The translations under genes and the position numbers were made by a program. A stretch of 64,000 nucleotides of DNA from Bradyrhizobium sp. CCBAU 51627 (GTDB taxonomy: Bacteria > Pseudomonadota > Alphaproteobacteria > Rhizobiales > Xanthobacteraceae), in contig NZ_LBJG01000017.1 in the NCBI RefSeq assembly GCF_028128765.1, positions 105,502 through 169,501 on the forward strand, read 5' to 3'. The first letter of the stretch is position 1; every line of letters starts with the position of its first letter. The notes under the pieces are model-generated. The model had not been told where the DNA came from. It did not search any database and saw only the letters and a list, made by a program, of their open reading frames with translations. Positions 20,283 to 31,123 of the stretch are shown piece after piece.

Positions 20283-21253
20283 TCACCCATGGAAATTTTG
20301 GCGCAAATTAGTTTTACCGATCCGCGCTGAGAGGATTTTTTGGATGGTGTTTCAATGTCGCGGTGGGGGGCTCGAGCATCCTCTCATTGATGGACTTTCT
20401 TAGAAGTGATCTCAGTTGTTGTGACCACTCGCCATCCCATATCGGCAGTAAAGGCACCGTCTCGGCTATAGCCCTGTCAAGGATCTCCCACATGAACGGC
20501 CGAACAATCTGCCTCCGTCACTAGAGGTGCGGCCAAGCGCGCTTTGCTGATCGGGTAATCTTGTGGAGGTCCATCAATCTAACACTAGCAATCTAACACT
20601 CCTTAGCGCCGGTCAGGGAGGAGCAGGGTTGCGAAGTCCGATAACCCAAATACTCTTACAGTTTGGACGAATGGGCTTGTGTAAAACAAGCTGGCCGGAC
20701 CTATAATCCAGTGTGTTGGCCGATGAACGGCGGCGCCGACTGGAAGTGAGTCTGGATCGATGCCGCGTTGGCTGCGTCCTGCCAGGTGTGATGTTCACGA
20801 TATGGTCTGCGTCTTTGTAGCACTGCGCTCATATGCCGAAATTGATTGGAGTATGCCGAGCTTCAGCGAGGTGCATGTCGCATTTTACCTCTTCAATGGC
20901 CCCAGCGCATGCATCTTCTGACTAAACGTAGCAATCTTCCATGCCGCGCGCGGTCTTCGGCAAACGTCGGTATAGTTCTTTTCAACCTTCCCATATCCGC
21001 AGTCAATCTTCGTGCAATTGAGCTGTTGCTTCATTTCGTATTATTGGGTCGAGCAACCGGGGAAGCAATTGCAGTTATCCTTCCGTTCCCACCCAATCGA
21101 ACTGAACGGGTCTCAGGTCATGAGTGGCAGACAGAATTTGTGTCGTTTCGACTCTTTGCACGCAAGCGGTTGTCCTCACGTGATCCGCCGGCTGGCTTTG
21201 TTTGGCCCAATCGAGCTCACAGGGGGCGCTTGCCAAGCACGAGTGTCTGAGCG
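20283..21253. other. Intergenic region upstream of the sulfotransferase
   Basis: Nearly 1 kb with no supported gene. It contains a nod-box-like 3' half at 20305-20323 (annotated separately). Confidence 0.4.
20305..20323 (+). promoter_or_regulatory. Nod-box-like half element (weak)
   Basis: AAATTAGTTTTACCGATCC resembles the 3' half of the NodD-binding nod box (AATCGATTTTACCAATC), matching 13 of 17 positions including TTTTACC. The 5' half is not recognisable and the nearest plus-strand gene starts 930 bp away, so this may be a relic or coincidence. Confidence 0.22.
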
Positions 21254-22354
21254 ATGAGCGGACGTCTTGATCGTTCACCTCAGGTGTGCTTTCTGCTCGG
21301 CCTTCCACGATCCGGGACGACACTCCTGGCACATTTGCTGCAGCTCCATCCGGACATTGTGGCTCCGCCTGAACCCTGGTTGATGCTGGCGCTTGAAGCA
21401 TTTGGCAAGGTGGATCGGCGCCATCCGGCGGGCAGCTCACTGATCGAGGCCGCAACCTCCGAATTCCTGGGACGGATAGATCGCAAGATCGTTAGCCGCG
21501 CTTTTACAGACGCAGCATACAATCAGTATCTGGCAGAAGCGGGCAAGCGCATCATCATAGACAAGACACCACGCTATTGGACGGTCCTTGACTTTGTTGA
21601 ATCCGTGTACCCAGAAGCACCACACATCCTCTTGATGCGCAATCCCTACGCCATCGCCGCTTCACTGAAATCGACATGGGGCATCCCACTGCGGGCAGAA
21701 AGCTCGCGGCCGGTCAGCGTATCCAGTCTCGCTGACCTCATGCTCCGTCTGCCTGATGGCATAATATCTTCACTCGCCGATTTGGTTTTGGGTCTGCCTA
21801 GGCTCGCCGCGCAACGTACTCGCCGGCAGACTCATTTGGTGCGATACGAGCTGTTCGTGGCGCATCCGGACGAGGAAATCCAGCGTCTACTGGCAGGGCT
21901 CGGCTGTGATCCAGGAGGCGTCGCATCGGCGAGCATGGGACGAGCAGATTATCTTCAATCCAGCAGCTTTGGGGATCGAAAAATCCTGGAACGAAACGCC
22001 ATCGACGAAAGCTCTGTCAAATCATGGCAATCTCAATTGAGCGTCGAAGAGATGCAAACCGTGACCGATCTGGTCGGTGCCGAGCTGTTGCTAGACCTCG
22101 GATATGAGCAGGAATTGCTGCATGCTCAGAAAGCCGGAGTTCTGGACAGGGGACGGGAGGTAACCGAACTCTATCGTCGGATGTTCCGAACCTGGTGGGA
22201 TTTGCGAAGTGCCAAGGCAGGAGGATTGTCCAGCTCATCTCACGCTGGAGGGCCGGTCCACACTTCTTGGAATATTTCGGAAAACCGGGACGTGGCTATC
22301 GAGATGTTGCGAGGCGAGGTCGCGCGGCTTGAACAGATCCTCAGCATCTCCTAA
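21254..22354 (+). CDS. PAPS-dependent sulfotransferase
   Basis: The enzyme should transfer sulfate from PAPS to a hydroxyl group, probably on a sugar. It has 366 residues. The 5'-phosphosulfate loop is FLLGLPRSGTTLLAHLL (about residues 13-29), and the 3'-phosphate site is LLMRNPYAIAASLKSTW (about 126-142). A segment duplicated in style (SSLADLMLRLPDG / SSLADLVLGLPRL) follows, and the C-terminus (MLRGEVARLEQIL) is a coiled coil, as in some glycan sulfotransferases. It sits 264 bp before nodP/nodQ, which make PAPS, so the three form a sulfation cassette. It is not obviously NodH or NoeE; the acceptor is unknown. Confidence 0.87.
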   Translation: MSGRLDRSPQVCFLLGLPRSGTTLLAHLLQLHPDIVAPPEPWLMLALEAFGKVDRRHPAGSSLIEAATSEFLGRIDRKIVSRAFTDAAYNQYLAEAGKRIIIDKTPRYWTVLDFVESVYPEAPHILLMRNPYAIAASLKSTWGIPLRAESSRPVSVSSLADLMLRLPDGIISSLADLVLGLPRLAAQRTRRQTHLVRYELFVAHPDEEIQRLLAGLGCDPGGVASASMGRADYLQSSSFGDRKILERNAIDESSVKSWQSQLSVEEMQTVTDLVGAELLLDLGYEQELLHAQKAGVLDRGREVTELYRRMFRTWWDLRSAKAGGLSSSSHAGGPVHTSWNISENRDVAIEMLRGEVARLEQILSIS

Positions 22355-22618
22355 GGACTCTGGATGCTTGTGATCAAGACACGCTGGTTGATCTAGCCAA
22401 GCTCGCTAATCGGCGCGGTGATCCCCCGATCAGGTATGACGCAGGCGCCGGCCGCACGAGCGGAAGAATGCGATATGCTGCCGCGTCCGGAAGTCTGCTG
22501 TCGAAGGGGCTCGACTGATGGACGAGCCATGCGTCTCCGCCGGTCGCTTCGCGGATATTGCCACTCTAGGGAGCCATAGAGCGGCGAAGAACAGAGATCC
22601 TCACGGAAAACAAGATAT

Positions 22619-23518
22619 ATGCTGCCGAAGCATCTGCGCCGTCTCGAGGCGGAATCGATTGAAATCATGCGTGATGTGGTCGCCGAGTTCGAAAGGCCCG
22701 TCATGCTTTACTCCATCGGAAAAGATTCAAGCGTGATGCTGCACATCGCGATCAAGGCGTTCTATCCGGCAAAAATACCTTTCCCCCTGCTTCACGTCGA
22801 TACGACATGGAAGTTCCGCGAGATGATCAGCTTCCGAGACGCAACAGCCAGGCGACTCGGCCTCGACTTGATCGTCCATGTCAACAAGGACGGCATCGCC
22901 CGCGGGATCAATCCGATCGATTCCGGCTCCGCCCTCCATACCCAGGTGATGAAGACCGACGCCCTGAAGCAGGCGCTCGACTTCCACGGATTTGATGCCG
23001 CCTTTGGCGGAGCCCGGCGCGATGAGGAAAGGAGTCGCGCAAAAGAACGGATACTCTCCTTCCGTTCGGCCGGACACGTATGGGACCCCCGTAACCAACG
23101 GCCGGAGCTCTGGAGCCTGTTCAACACACGGATTCGCCAGGGCGAAACCATGCGCGTGTTTGCGATGTCAAACTGGACCGAGCTTGAGGTGTGGGAATAC
23201 ATCATGATCGAGAAAATTCCGGTCGTTCCGCTCTACTTCGCAAAACAGAGACCGATAGTGCATCGAAATGGTGCGATGATCATGGTTGACGACGAGCGAT
23301 TGCCGCTTAACTGCGACGAGACGCCGGAAATGCGGAGGATCCGCTTTCGCACCCTTGGATGTTATCCCTTGAGCGGGGCAATTGAATCCGATGCGACGAC
23401 GATCGAAGGTATCGTCGCAGAAATGCAAACTGCGACTGTGTCGGAGCGCCAGGGGCGCCTCATTGATACAGATGAAGCCGCTTCAATGGAGAAGAAGAAG
23501 CGGGAAGGCTACTTTTGA
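22619..23518 (+). CDS. nodP: Sulfate adenylyltransferase subunit 2 (NodP/CysD)
   Basis: This subunit makes adenosine 5'-phosphosulfate from ATP and sulfate together with the NodQ GTPase. It is 299 residues, the family length. The PP-loop ATP motif is [14 protein letters not shown] (about residues 29-42); [28 protein letters not shown] and the C-terminal [14 protein letters not shown] are typical. The gene overlaps nodQ by four bases (ATGA). I use nodP because of the fused APS-kinase partner, the sulfotransferase neighbour and the symbiotic setting; cysD is equally consistent with sequence alone. Confidence 0.93.
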   Translation: MLPKHLRRLEAESIEIMRDVVAEFERPVMLYSIGKDSSVMLHIAIKAFYPAKIPFPLLHVDTTWKFREMISFRDATARRLGLDLIVHVNKDGIARGINPIDSGSALHTQVMKTDALKQALDFHGFDAAFGGARRDEERSRAKERILSFRSAGHVWDPRNQRPELWSLFNTRIRQGETMRVFAMSNWTELEVWEYIMIEKIPVVPLYFAKQRPIVHRNGAMIMVDDERLPLNCDETPEMRRIRFRTLGCYPLSGAIESDATTIEGIVAEMQTATVSERQGRLIDTDEAASMEKKKREGYF

Positions 23519-25401
23519 TGTTCACAAATCCGACAATGGAGCCGGTCCCGGCCCGGACGAAGGATCAGTTGCGATTCATCACATGTGGCGCGGTGGACGA
23601 CGGCAAATCGACGCTGATCGGCCGATTGCTGCACGACAGCAAGATGATCTACCACGATCAGATCACGGCGTTGGAACGCGACAGCATCAAATACGGTAGC
23701 ACCGGGAATAACATCGACTTCGCTCTGCTTGTGGACGGGCTCGAGGCCGAACGGGAGCAGGGCATCACGATCGATGTTGCCTACCGCTTCTTCTCTACGC
23801 CGCGGCGCTCCTTCATGGTGGCCGACACTCCTGGCCACGAGCAGTATACCCGCAATATGGCTACCGGTGCCTCGCAAGCCCAGCTCGCCATTATCCTGAT
23901 CGATGCACGCAAAGGCGTGATGGTTCAGACGCGCCGCCACTCTTTTATCTGTGCGTTGCTCGGTATTCGTCATATCGTGCTGGCAGTTAACAAGATCGAT
24001 CTTGTCGCCTACGACAAGGAGTGCTTCGACCGGATCGCCCGTGACTATCTGGCCTTTGCTGCCGGTCTCGGCTTCACCTCGATCGTTCCAATCCCGATCT
24101 CGGCCCGCGACGGCGACAACGTCGTAGACCGCTCTGCGCGCGCCAACTGGTATCATGGCCCCTGCCTGCTTGAATATCTGGAGAGCATTGACATCCAGTC
24201 CGGGACCGCAAGCCAGGCTTTCCGCTTTCCGGTACAATGGGTGAACCGGCCGAACCCGGAGTTTCGGGGCTATGCCGGGACGGTGGCTTCCGGGGAGATC
24301 TCGGCGGGGGATGAGATCATCATCGCCGCGTCGGGACGGACTACGCGCGTCAAACGGATCGTGACCCACGGTGGCAACCTTGTCGGTGCCGAAGCCGGGG
24401 ATGCGGTGACCATTACACTCGAAGACGAAATCGATATCGGCCGTGGCGACGTTCTGTCGCGGCCGGACAATCAACCGGAGGTCGCCGACCAGTTCGCTGC
24501 TTATGTCATCTGGATGGACGAGGAGCCGCTCGCTCCGGGACGCAATTACGTCCTGCGGATTGGATCGCAGACGATTGCCGGCAGCATTACCGAAATTAGG
24601 CATCGGATCGACGTCAACACTTGTGAGCATCTGGCCGCCGGGATGGTTTCCCTGAACGAGATCGCTTTCTGTAATGTTGCGACCACAATGCCCGCAGTAT
24701 TCGATCCTTACGATGTCAATCGGAAGACCGGATCATTTATCTTCATCGATCGTTATACCAATCGTACGGCCGGGGCCGGCATGATTGCCTTTCCGCTACG
24801 GCGGGCTGCCAATATTGCTAGGCAAGGCCTATCTGTGGATCGGAGGGAGCGCGCCGCGCTCAAGAATCAGAAGCCCTGCGTCATCTGGTTTACCGGCCTG
24901 TCTGGTGCGGGAAAGTCGGCGATTGCCAATCTCGTTGATCAAAAGCTGTTTGCGATGTCGCGGCATACAATGCTGCTGGATGGCGACAACCTCCGGCACG
25001 GATTGAGTGTGGATCTGGGCTTCTCGGAGGCGGATCGCGTGGAGAACATTCGTCGTGTCGGTGAAGTTGCCAAATTGATGGCAGACAGCGGCTTGATCGT
25101 GATCTGTTCGCTTATCTCGCCCACCAGAGCCGAACGGGACAGGGTACGCACCCTGGTTGGCAAGGAAGAGTTCATAGAAGTCTTTGTCGATACGCCGATC
25201 GAGGAATGCGCGCGGCGAGACCCGAAAGGGCTGTACTCAAAGGTGAAATCAGGCAAGATCAAGAACTTCACGGGAATCGACGCGTGCTACGAAGCACCAG
25301 CAACACCGGACATTCATCTCAGGACCATGGAGCAGACCCTAGAGCATTCAGCGAAGGCGGTGGTGGATTTCTTGATGGCGCGCTCAATTCTTGATGGTTA
25401 G
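23515..25401 (+). CDS. nodQ: Bifunctional sulfate adenylyltransferase subunit 1 / APS kinase (NodQ/CysNC)
   Basis: The 628-residue protein joins two enzymes. The N-terminal GTPase (about residues 18-440) has the P-loop [15 protein letters not shown], the [11 protein letters not shown] switch and NKIDLV; it powers sulfate adenylylation with NodP. The C-terminal APS kinase (about 455-628) has a second P-loop [14 protein letters not shown], the [10 protein letters not shown] substrate motif and [13 protein letters not shown], and makes PAPS. The fusion is standard for NodQ. Together with the upstream sulfotransferase it supplies activated sulfate for a dedicated modification. Confidence 0.94.
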   Translation: MMFTNPTMEPVPARTKDQLRFITCGAVDDGKSTLIGRLLHDSKMIYHDQITALERDSIKYGSTGNNIDFALLVDGLEAEREQGITIDVAYRFFSTPRRSFMVADTPGHEQYTRNMATGASQAQLAIILIDARKGVMVQTRRHSFICALLGIRHIVLAVNKIDLVAYDKECFDRIARDYLAFAAGLGFTSIVPIPISARDGDNVVDRSARANWYHGPCLLEYLESIDIQSGTASQAFRFPVQWVNRPNPEFRGYAGTVASGEISAGDEIIIAASGRTTRVKRIVTHGGNLVGAEAGDAVTITLEDEIDIGRGDVLSRPDNQPEVADQFAAYVIWMDEEPLAPGRNYVLRIGSQTIAGSITEIRHRIDVNTCEHLAAGMVSLNEIAFCNVATTMPAVFDPYDVNRKTGSFIFIDRYTNRTAGAGMIAFPLRRAANIARQGLSVDRRERAALKNQKPCVIWFTGLSGAGKSAIANLVDQKLFAMSRHTMLLDGDNLRHGLSVDLGFSEADRVENIRRVGEVAKLMADSGLIVICSLISPTRAERDRVRTLVGKEEFIEVFVDTPIEECARRDPKGLYSKVKSGKIKNFTGIDACYEAPATPDIHLRTMEQTLEHSAKAVVDFLMARSILDG

Positions 25402-25497
25402 ATGTTCCTCGCACCGCGTCATCGATTCGCAGGATACGCTGCTGATACGGCTCTGAGGCGGGGCCTGCGACCGAACTTTTCGCTCTAAAGGAACAAA

Positions 25498-25695
25498 ATG
25501 GTCGCACCAACTCGTGTGCTGCCAGCTTCCGGTTTTGTGCTCGAGGTGGATGGTCAATTCAAAACCGAGTATGCGAGCAAAGATGGAGCATGGTCAAAAG
25601 CCGAGGAGCTCAAGAGACGCCGTCCCATGCTGCAGGTCGAAATTTACGACGCGGTGAGAAAGGCCAGAGAGGAAGTCCGTCTTCCGCCAGGTTGA
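25498..25695 (+). CDS. Small hypothetical protein
   Basis: This 65-residue protein (MVAPTRVLPASGFVLEVDGQ...) has an AAGGA site five bases before its ATG and is followed by a terminator-like hairpin. It has two beta segments and a helix (SKDGAWSKAEELKRRR) and ends with a Lys/Glu-rich stretch. The pattern FVLEVDGQFKTEY is seen in other short rhizobial proteins of unknown function. It lies 96 bp after nodQ but seems a separate unit. Confidence 0.68.
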   Translation: MVAPTRVLPASGFVLEVDGQFKTEYASKDGAWSKAEELKRRRPMLQVEIYDAVRKAREEVRLPPG

Positions 25696-25745
25696 ATTTT
25701 CGCTTGACACTTTTGCTGCGCGTGCGGCCACGCAGAGCTCCGTTC

Positions 25746-25776
25746 AAAGCCGAGCCGGGGTCCGCGACTCGGCTTT
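25746..25776 (+). terminator. Terminator-like hairpin after the small gene
   Basis: AAAGCCGAG and CTCGGCTTT form a perfect 9-bp stem around a 13-base loop, 50 bp after the stop codon; the 3' arm ends in TTTAA, a short T tract. Confidence 0.5.
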
Positions 25777-27555
25777 AACCTCCGCGCAGTACGAAGCTCG
25801 TACCGCGAGTTCCGGGGGGCTGGCTATCCGGCGAGCCTGCGCTTACTCCCGGCATATTGATCAATCTAAACCGAGCAATCGGTCACGATCCATCCTGTCG
25901 CGGTGATGGTAACGTCCGAGAAGCTTACTTCCTATTGGCCGCCGCTCGTGGGCGAACACCATCGGCGTACGCTCCGCACCTTCGTGTCGCGAGGCAACGC
26001 TGCCGCGAAACATCAGCCATCCTGAGCTACGGAGCTCCCGCCGCGTGTTTGGGGCATGCTTCATTCCGCCTTCCATCGTGTCGCCATGAAGGCGGCCATG
26101 GCACGGCCGAACCCTTGGCAAGCGACTAAGACTGATCTCTTGATAATCCGCTCTGGTCAACCGTCAACGTGCTCGACCGCGCTGTAGACGGCGTCGGACG
26201 CGAGCTCGCATCAACCAGCGGCCCCTGGAGACGAGAAGAGAGCAGAACGACTCGGAAGTGCGGCTATCGTCAAACCAGAGTGTCTCATCCGCGAGGTAGT
26301 GGCGCGGACCGGGTGCTGGCGATGCGCGGAACTCCTGCCCGCCGGATCACGGTTTGGAGCCGCAGTAAACCACGGCATGCTGGCTGCCGCCATGATCTCT
26401 TGATGAGACGTCTCGCGGCGAAGCTGCGTGTAGTACCGAGAGATGCTGCCAACCTAGTGATCGCTTTCAAGATGCGCCGGACTCGGCTTGACGTACTCCT
26501 AGCAATTCAGGACGAGATGTTCTGTGTCACGCCGCTCGCCGAAAGGTCTCGACTGATCCTTGCTGACCGGGCAGCGATCCAAGATCGCTCAACCGCTTCT
26601 GGTCGGACTCGGCCGCAGGCTGCGAAGGCTGCTCCATTCGAGCGCAATGACGTAACACAACAGCTAAGCCAGGAGGTGCAAGCTTTCGGGCGCCGCATCC
26701 AGGAGGATCTCGCCGGAACCGAGGAGAAACTCCGTACTTCCATATGGCGCTTTCGCCAGGATCGTCCGTAAACGAAACGATCAGCCCTCACTTCGCTGCA
26801 GGAAACGCGTTCGCAGGCGGAATGCTTACGATAGATCCAAATTGAACTCTCAAAGTAGCGAACCCTCGCTGGGATCCTCCCGTACTCCGCTGCCTGCGTC
26901 GGCTTGTCGCTGCCAAATGGGAGCACGTGACGAAAAATTCGCGCGAGAAAAACGCCGGAGAGGGTTGAAACGCCCGTAACGTCAAGTTGTACGATCTCCG
27001 AAATCGCCAACACGGTCATTAGCGTCACAAATCCTCCAACGAGCGACGGAGTGCAAATGTATCAAGTCCCAAGCAAACGCATTGGACTTCCGCCGCGAAC
27101 GACGATCATCGAGTGTGTGATGCTTAATCATCCCCGCGCGACGATCACGGCTGCATCGGCTTTCTGGCGTAAAGCGCCTGGCTGGGCAGGCTCACACGTA
27201 AATCGTCGGCCAACTGGCGCTGCGTAGCGCAAGAAGGCGACCGCGCCCAAGCCTGCACATGGCGTGGAAGTTGGATGATAGCGTGTTCGGCGCCAGTTTG
27301 CGTCCGATCGCTCGGTGCCAAAGGCTATTTGGAAGATCTGAAGGGCATCGACGGGAGCTTTGTGAGGAATCGCTCTCCATCCGCGATGGAATATTGGAGG
27401 TTTGTCATCCGCCAGCCTTTTCGAGCGGCCGATGCCAAGCGCACTCAATGGCGCTTCATTCGAAGCTGTTGACGAGGAAGGGAACGCGTGCGCCACGGGG
27501 GCTGCCCGGTGGGCGTGCTCCAGGTCATCAACGAATACAATGTAGGAGTAATGGT
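25777..27555. other. Long intergenic region upstream of the rtx operon
   Basis: About 1.8 kb. Large overlapping frames on both strands (for example 26169-26771 and its antisense) have Arg/Ser-rich, motif-free translations and no ribosome sites, so I do not call them. I found no convincing -24/-12 or nod-box element near rtxA. The rtx promoter is therefore not located. Confidence 0.4.
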
Positions 27556-30033
27556 TTGACAAGACAGCGCTCTCTGCTGACGCCTGGTCCATTGTCGTTA
27601 TCGCTGGCGGTGAGGAGCCAGATGCAGCTTGATCTCGCATCTCGCGATGACGAGTTCAAGGAGGTGACCGCCTGCATGAGGCGGCTGATGCTCAACTTGC
27701 TGGGAAATGCTGAGGACTATTCGGTGGTGCCTATTCAAGGGGGTGGCTCCTTTGCAATGGAGGCTGCCCTCTCTTCGTTCGTGTCCCGGGCCCACAGGCC
27801 GCTCGTCTGCGTAAACGGCATCTATGGCGAGCGCATTCTACAAATTTTGCGGCTGTGGGGTATCGAAGCACTGAAGTTTGTCAAGCGCGCGACCGATCCT
27901 TTGGACCCGCAAGAAATCGGCGAGTATTTGAACCGAAATCCTGGCGTTACGCACCTATGCTTCGTGCATTGTGAGACGACAACCGGGATCGTCAATCCGC
28001 TGCACGAGATCGTGGAGGAGGCGAGGCGACGTGGCGTAAAGACCATCGTCGATGGGATGAGTTCCTTCGGCGCCCTTAATATCGACCTGAGCCAGCGTGG
28101 AGCTGACGTCCTGGTCACGTCGAGCAACAAGTGCATAGAAGGGCCGCCGGGAGTGGCGTTTGTCATCGCGGCCCGCGAGCTGCTGGAGAATGCCGTTCAA
28201 GAACCGAGGTCGTTTGTGCTCGACGTGAGAGATCAGTGGCTCTCGCTCGAGCGCACCGGTGAGTGGCGCTCGACCCCTCCCACCCACATCGTTCAGGCAA
28301 CGACAAAGGCCCTGAAGATTCTGCACGAGGAGGGTATCGATGCCAGGCGCTGCAGGTACGAGAAGGTCAGGGGCGATCTCGTAAAAGAACTCGAAGGACT
28401 GGTGTCTCCGCTCCTTTCCGCGGACTTGCAGTCGCCGGTTTGCGTCGCGTTCAGTGCGCCGTCGGGAATTGTGGACCAGGCAGGATTCGATGGGCTTTAT
28501 CGCCATTTGGCGGCCCACAACCTATACATCTACTCAAAGCTGCATCTTGCGACGCGTAGCTTTCGGGTCGGTTGCATTGGGGAAATCCAATCCAGCTGGA
28601 TCGAGCAGTTGGGATGCGCCTTTCGTACATATTTCCGGTCCGGTCAGGCTCGGTTAGCAAGGCCGATGTCGGGCCAAGAGGCATGCGCTGCTCGCGTAAA
28701 GATGCCGGCTCGAGCGGCTGGGGACCCGCGGCTGCCGTTTTCGGCCCAGACTGCTGTTCTGCACGCGGGCTATCGGCGAGACCCGGTGACGAAAGCCGTC
28801 GCAGTGCCGATTTACCAGAATACAGCTTATGAACTCGATGGCGATCTAAACCACATCGCTGACGTCTACAACGTCAAGGCCGATGGGTTCACCTACACAA
28901 GGATCATCAATCCAACGACCCGCGCGCTGGAAAGGCGCTACGCCGCCGTCGATATGGGAAGCGATTCGCTCGCCGTTGCGTCAGGTCAAGCAGCGACGTT
29001 CCTTGCTATCGTCAACCTGTCAAGTGGCGAAGTGGGGGACAATGTCGTCGCCTCTCCGTATCTATATGGCAATACCTGGAACCTGCTCCACAACACATTA
29101 AAGCGTCTTGGGATCAGCGTGAGGACGGCTGATCCTCGGAGGCCCGAGACGTTTGAACGTGCCATTGATGATCGCACGATATGCCTGTTCGGAGAGGTGA
29201 TCTCGAATCCTTGTCTGATTCCGCTCCCCGTCAAACAGCTGGCCGAGGTCGGCCGAAAGTACGGCGTGCCTCTGGTCGTGGACAATACGACCACGCCACT
29301 GGTATGCCGGCCGTCAGATCTTGGCGCTGCTATTACGACGTACTCCGCAACGAAATATATATGCGGCCACGGCACGACGCTTGGTGGACTGATCGTTGAC
29401 AACGGCGAGTTTAGCTACCGGGGAGCCTCTCGCTTTCCCTTGTTCAACCGTCCCGACGATGCGCATGGCGGAATTGTTTGGCATAATGCGGTGTGCGATG
29501 TCGACGATCTTGGAAAGAGCGAGTTTCTTCTCAAGGCTCGCATGACCTGGTTGCGCGATACCGGCGCAGCCATCGCCCCGTTTGCGAGCTTTCAATTGAT
29601 CCAAGGGCTTGAAACGCTGCCTCTCCGCATGAAGCAGCACTGCGCAAATGCCAGGATCGTCGCCGGCGCTCTCAAGGAGCATCCTAAAGTGCGTCGCGTC
29701 TTTTACCCGGGGCTCTTCGAAGGCGCCGATCGGGAAATCGTCGAGCAGACACTCGACACCGCATACGGACACGGGGCGATGGTCATGTTCGAAGTGGAAG
29801 ATGAACTGGCCGGGCGCAAGTTCATCCAGAACGTTGACTTGATGTATCACGTTTCGAATGTAGGCGACGCCCGCACGCTCGTGACCCATCCTGTCTCGAC
29901 GACCCACACCACCGTCCCGCGGGAAAAGCGCGAAGCCGCCGGCATATTTGGCGGCTCGATCCGGCTTTGCGTCGGCATCGAAGATGTCAACGACATCCTG
30001 CGCGATCTGGACAAGGCGCTTTCCGCAATCTGA
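27556..30033 (+). CDS. rtxA: Dihydrorhizobitoxine synthase RtxA (fused aminotransferase and O-acetylhomoserine sulfhydrylase-like)
   Basis: RtxA builds the rhizobitoxine skeleton. The N-terminal half (about residues 1-370) is a class-V aminotransferase of the AEP-pyruvate type, with PLP lysine Lys192 in SSNKCIEGPPG; it is thought to make serinol from dihydroxyacetone phosphate. The C-terminal half (about 395-825) is a Cys/Met-metabolism PLP enzyme close to O-acetylhomoserine sulfhydrylase, with Lys600 in YSATKYICGHGTTLGG, thought to join serinol to a homoserine derivative. The start is TTG, seven bases after a TAGGAG site; the open frame extends 99 codons upstream but that part is unlike the family. 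First gene of the operon. Confidence 0.93.
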   Translation: MTRQRSLLTPGPLSLSLAVRSQMQLDLASRDDEFKEVTACMRRLMLNLLGNAEDYSVVPIQGGGSFAMEAALSSFVSRAHRPLVCVNGIYGERILQILRLWGIEALKFVKRATDPLDPQEIGEYLNRNPGVTHLCFVHCETTTGIVNPLHEIVEEARRRGVKTIVDGMSSFGALNIDLSQRGADVLVTSSNKCIEGPPGVAFVIAARELLENAVQEPRSFVLDVRDQWLSLERTGEWRSTPPTHIVQATTKALKILHEEGIDARRCRYEKVRGDLVKELEGLVSPLLSADLQSPVCVAFSAPSGIVDQAGFDGLYRHLAAHNLYIYSKLHLATRSFRVGCIGEIQSSWIEQLGCAFRTYFRSGQARLARPMSGQEACAARVKMPARAAGDPRLPFSAQTAVLHAGYRRDPVTKAVAVPIYQNTAYELDGDLNHIADVYNVKADGFTYTRIINPTTRALERRYAAVDMGSDSLAVASGQAATFLAIVNLSSGEVGDNVVASPYLYGNTWNLLHNTLKRLGISVRTADPRRPETFERAIDDRTICLFGEVISNPCLIPLPVKQLAEVGRKYGVPLVVDNTTTPLVCRPSDLGAAITTYSATKYICGHGTTLGGLIVDNGEFSYRGASRFPLFNRPDDAHGGIVWHNAVCDVDDLGKSEFLLKARMTWLRDTGAAIAPFASFQLIQGLETLPLRMKQHCANARIVAGALKEHPKVRRVFYPGLFEGADREIVEQTLDTAYGHGAMVMFEVEDELAGRKFIQNVDLMYHVSNVGDARTLVTHPVSTTHTTVPREKREAAGIFGGSIRLCVGIEDVNDILRDLDKALSAI

Positions 30034-30064
30034 CAACCTGCAAGGCGATCAGGAGGAGGTTCTC

Positions 30065-31123
30065 ATGAATCAGGCAGACGCTTGGAAATTGAGGTCATCA
30101 CGCTATGAGGCCGTTCAATTCAGCCGAGAAATCAATAGGCAGCTATCCGAGCTGAGGCCCGACAACATAACGGGAGCGGCTTATATTGCCAAAGATTACG
30201 CTGTCATCACAGCGTGTACGCTCGCGACTGTGTCGGTCTCATGGTGGCTCTACCCGCTCGCCGTCCTTCTGATTGGCGCCTATCAGCGCGGATTGACAAC
30301 CATCGCTCATGATGCGGCTCACCGCACGCTCGCGAAGAACACGACCTGGAACTACGTCCTGGGCATTCTGTTCGCTTCCTATCCCTTGTTCCAGCGCCAC
30401 TGGGCCTACCGGATCTCGCACGTCTATTTGCATCATCCGTATCTCGGAGATCCGGACAAGGATCCCGACCTGAAGTTCTTCCTGGCCAGCGGGGTTTACA
30501 ACGTGCAGCCTCCGGAGCGGTACGCTTTCAACATGATCTGGAAGCCGATCTTCGGCGGCGCGACAGTGGCGTATCTGAAGTATCTTTGGGCCAATCGATT
30601 CTCGATCACAGATGTCGAGGATCAGAGCCGCTCAGGCATACTTATCGACAAGTATGGCTTCTATCTCTTCTGGATCAGCATCCTGGCCGGGTCATATGCT
30701 GTTGGGCTGCTCCATATCGTCGTCCTGTTTTGGATCGTGCCCTATCTCACCACGTTTCAGGTCCTCGGATGGTTTATCGAGCTAGCCGAGCACTCACCTA
30801 TGTGCGAAACCGAGACGCAGAACGTCTATCTCACCAGGAATCGGAAAGGAAATTTTCTCGAACGGGCCATCCTCGGACAGAATCTGGATGAGTACCACCT
30901 TGAGCATCACCTTTCGCCGGGGATCCCGTTTTGGCTGTTGCGTAAAGCTCAGAAAATCCGAATGCAGGATCCGAACTATGCGAAGGTTGCCGCGACCTGG
31001 GGTGGGCTCTTTGTCAAGGGACCTCAAGGTCAACCTAGCGTCATAGCTCAGTTAAAAGAGCGAAATCGACGCTTGTATGAGCAGTCCGTTGCCGAGGTTC
31101 GCGCGCGAGGGCAGGTCGCGTGA
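30065..31123 (+). CDS. rtxC: Dihydrorhizobitoxine desaturase RtxC
   Basis: RtxC introduces the trans double bond that turns dihydrorhizobitoxine into rhizobitoxine. It is a 352-residue membrane-bound di-iron desaturase of the fatty-acid desaturase family. Three histidine boxes are visible: HDAAH (His82, His86), HVYLHH (His119, His123, His124) and YHLEHH (His278, His281, His282). Hydrophobic pairs near residues 44-75 and 200-245 should span the inner membrane. The ATG follows a strong AGGAGG site 31 bp after rtxA. It overlaps rtxD by four bases (GTGA). Confidence 0.94.
   Translation: MNQADAWKLRSSRYEAVQFSREINRQLSELRPDNITGAAYIAKDYAVITACTLATVSVSWWLYPLAVLLIGAYQRGLTTIAHDAAHRTLAKNTTWNYVLGILFASYPLFQRHWAYRISHVYLHHPYLGDPDKDPDLKFFLASGVYNVQPPERYAFNMIWKPIFGGATVAYLKYLWANRFSITDVEDQSRSGILIDKYGFYLFWISILAGSYAVGLLHIVVLFWIVPYLTTFQVLGWFIELAEHSPMCETETQNVYLTRNRKGNFLERAILGQNLDEYHLEHHLSPGIPFWLLRKAQKIRMQDPNYAKVAATWGGLFVKGPQGQPSVIAQLKERNRRLYEQSVAEVRARGQVA

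Noticed and set aside
23509..24630. 373-residue minus-strand frame
   Set aside because: It is the antisense shadow of nodQ, whose motifs are intact.
26169..26771. 200-residue plus-strand open frame, with a 173-residue antisense frame
   Set aside because: Arg/Ser-rich, no motif or ribosome site, and both strands are open, as expected from high GC.
27259..27555. N-terminal extension of rtxA by 99 codons
   Set aside because: The sequence is unlike the aminotransferase family and a TTG with a TAGGAG site fits the domain start.
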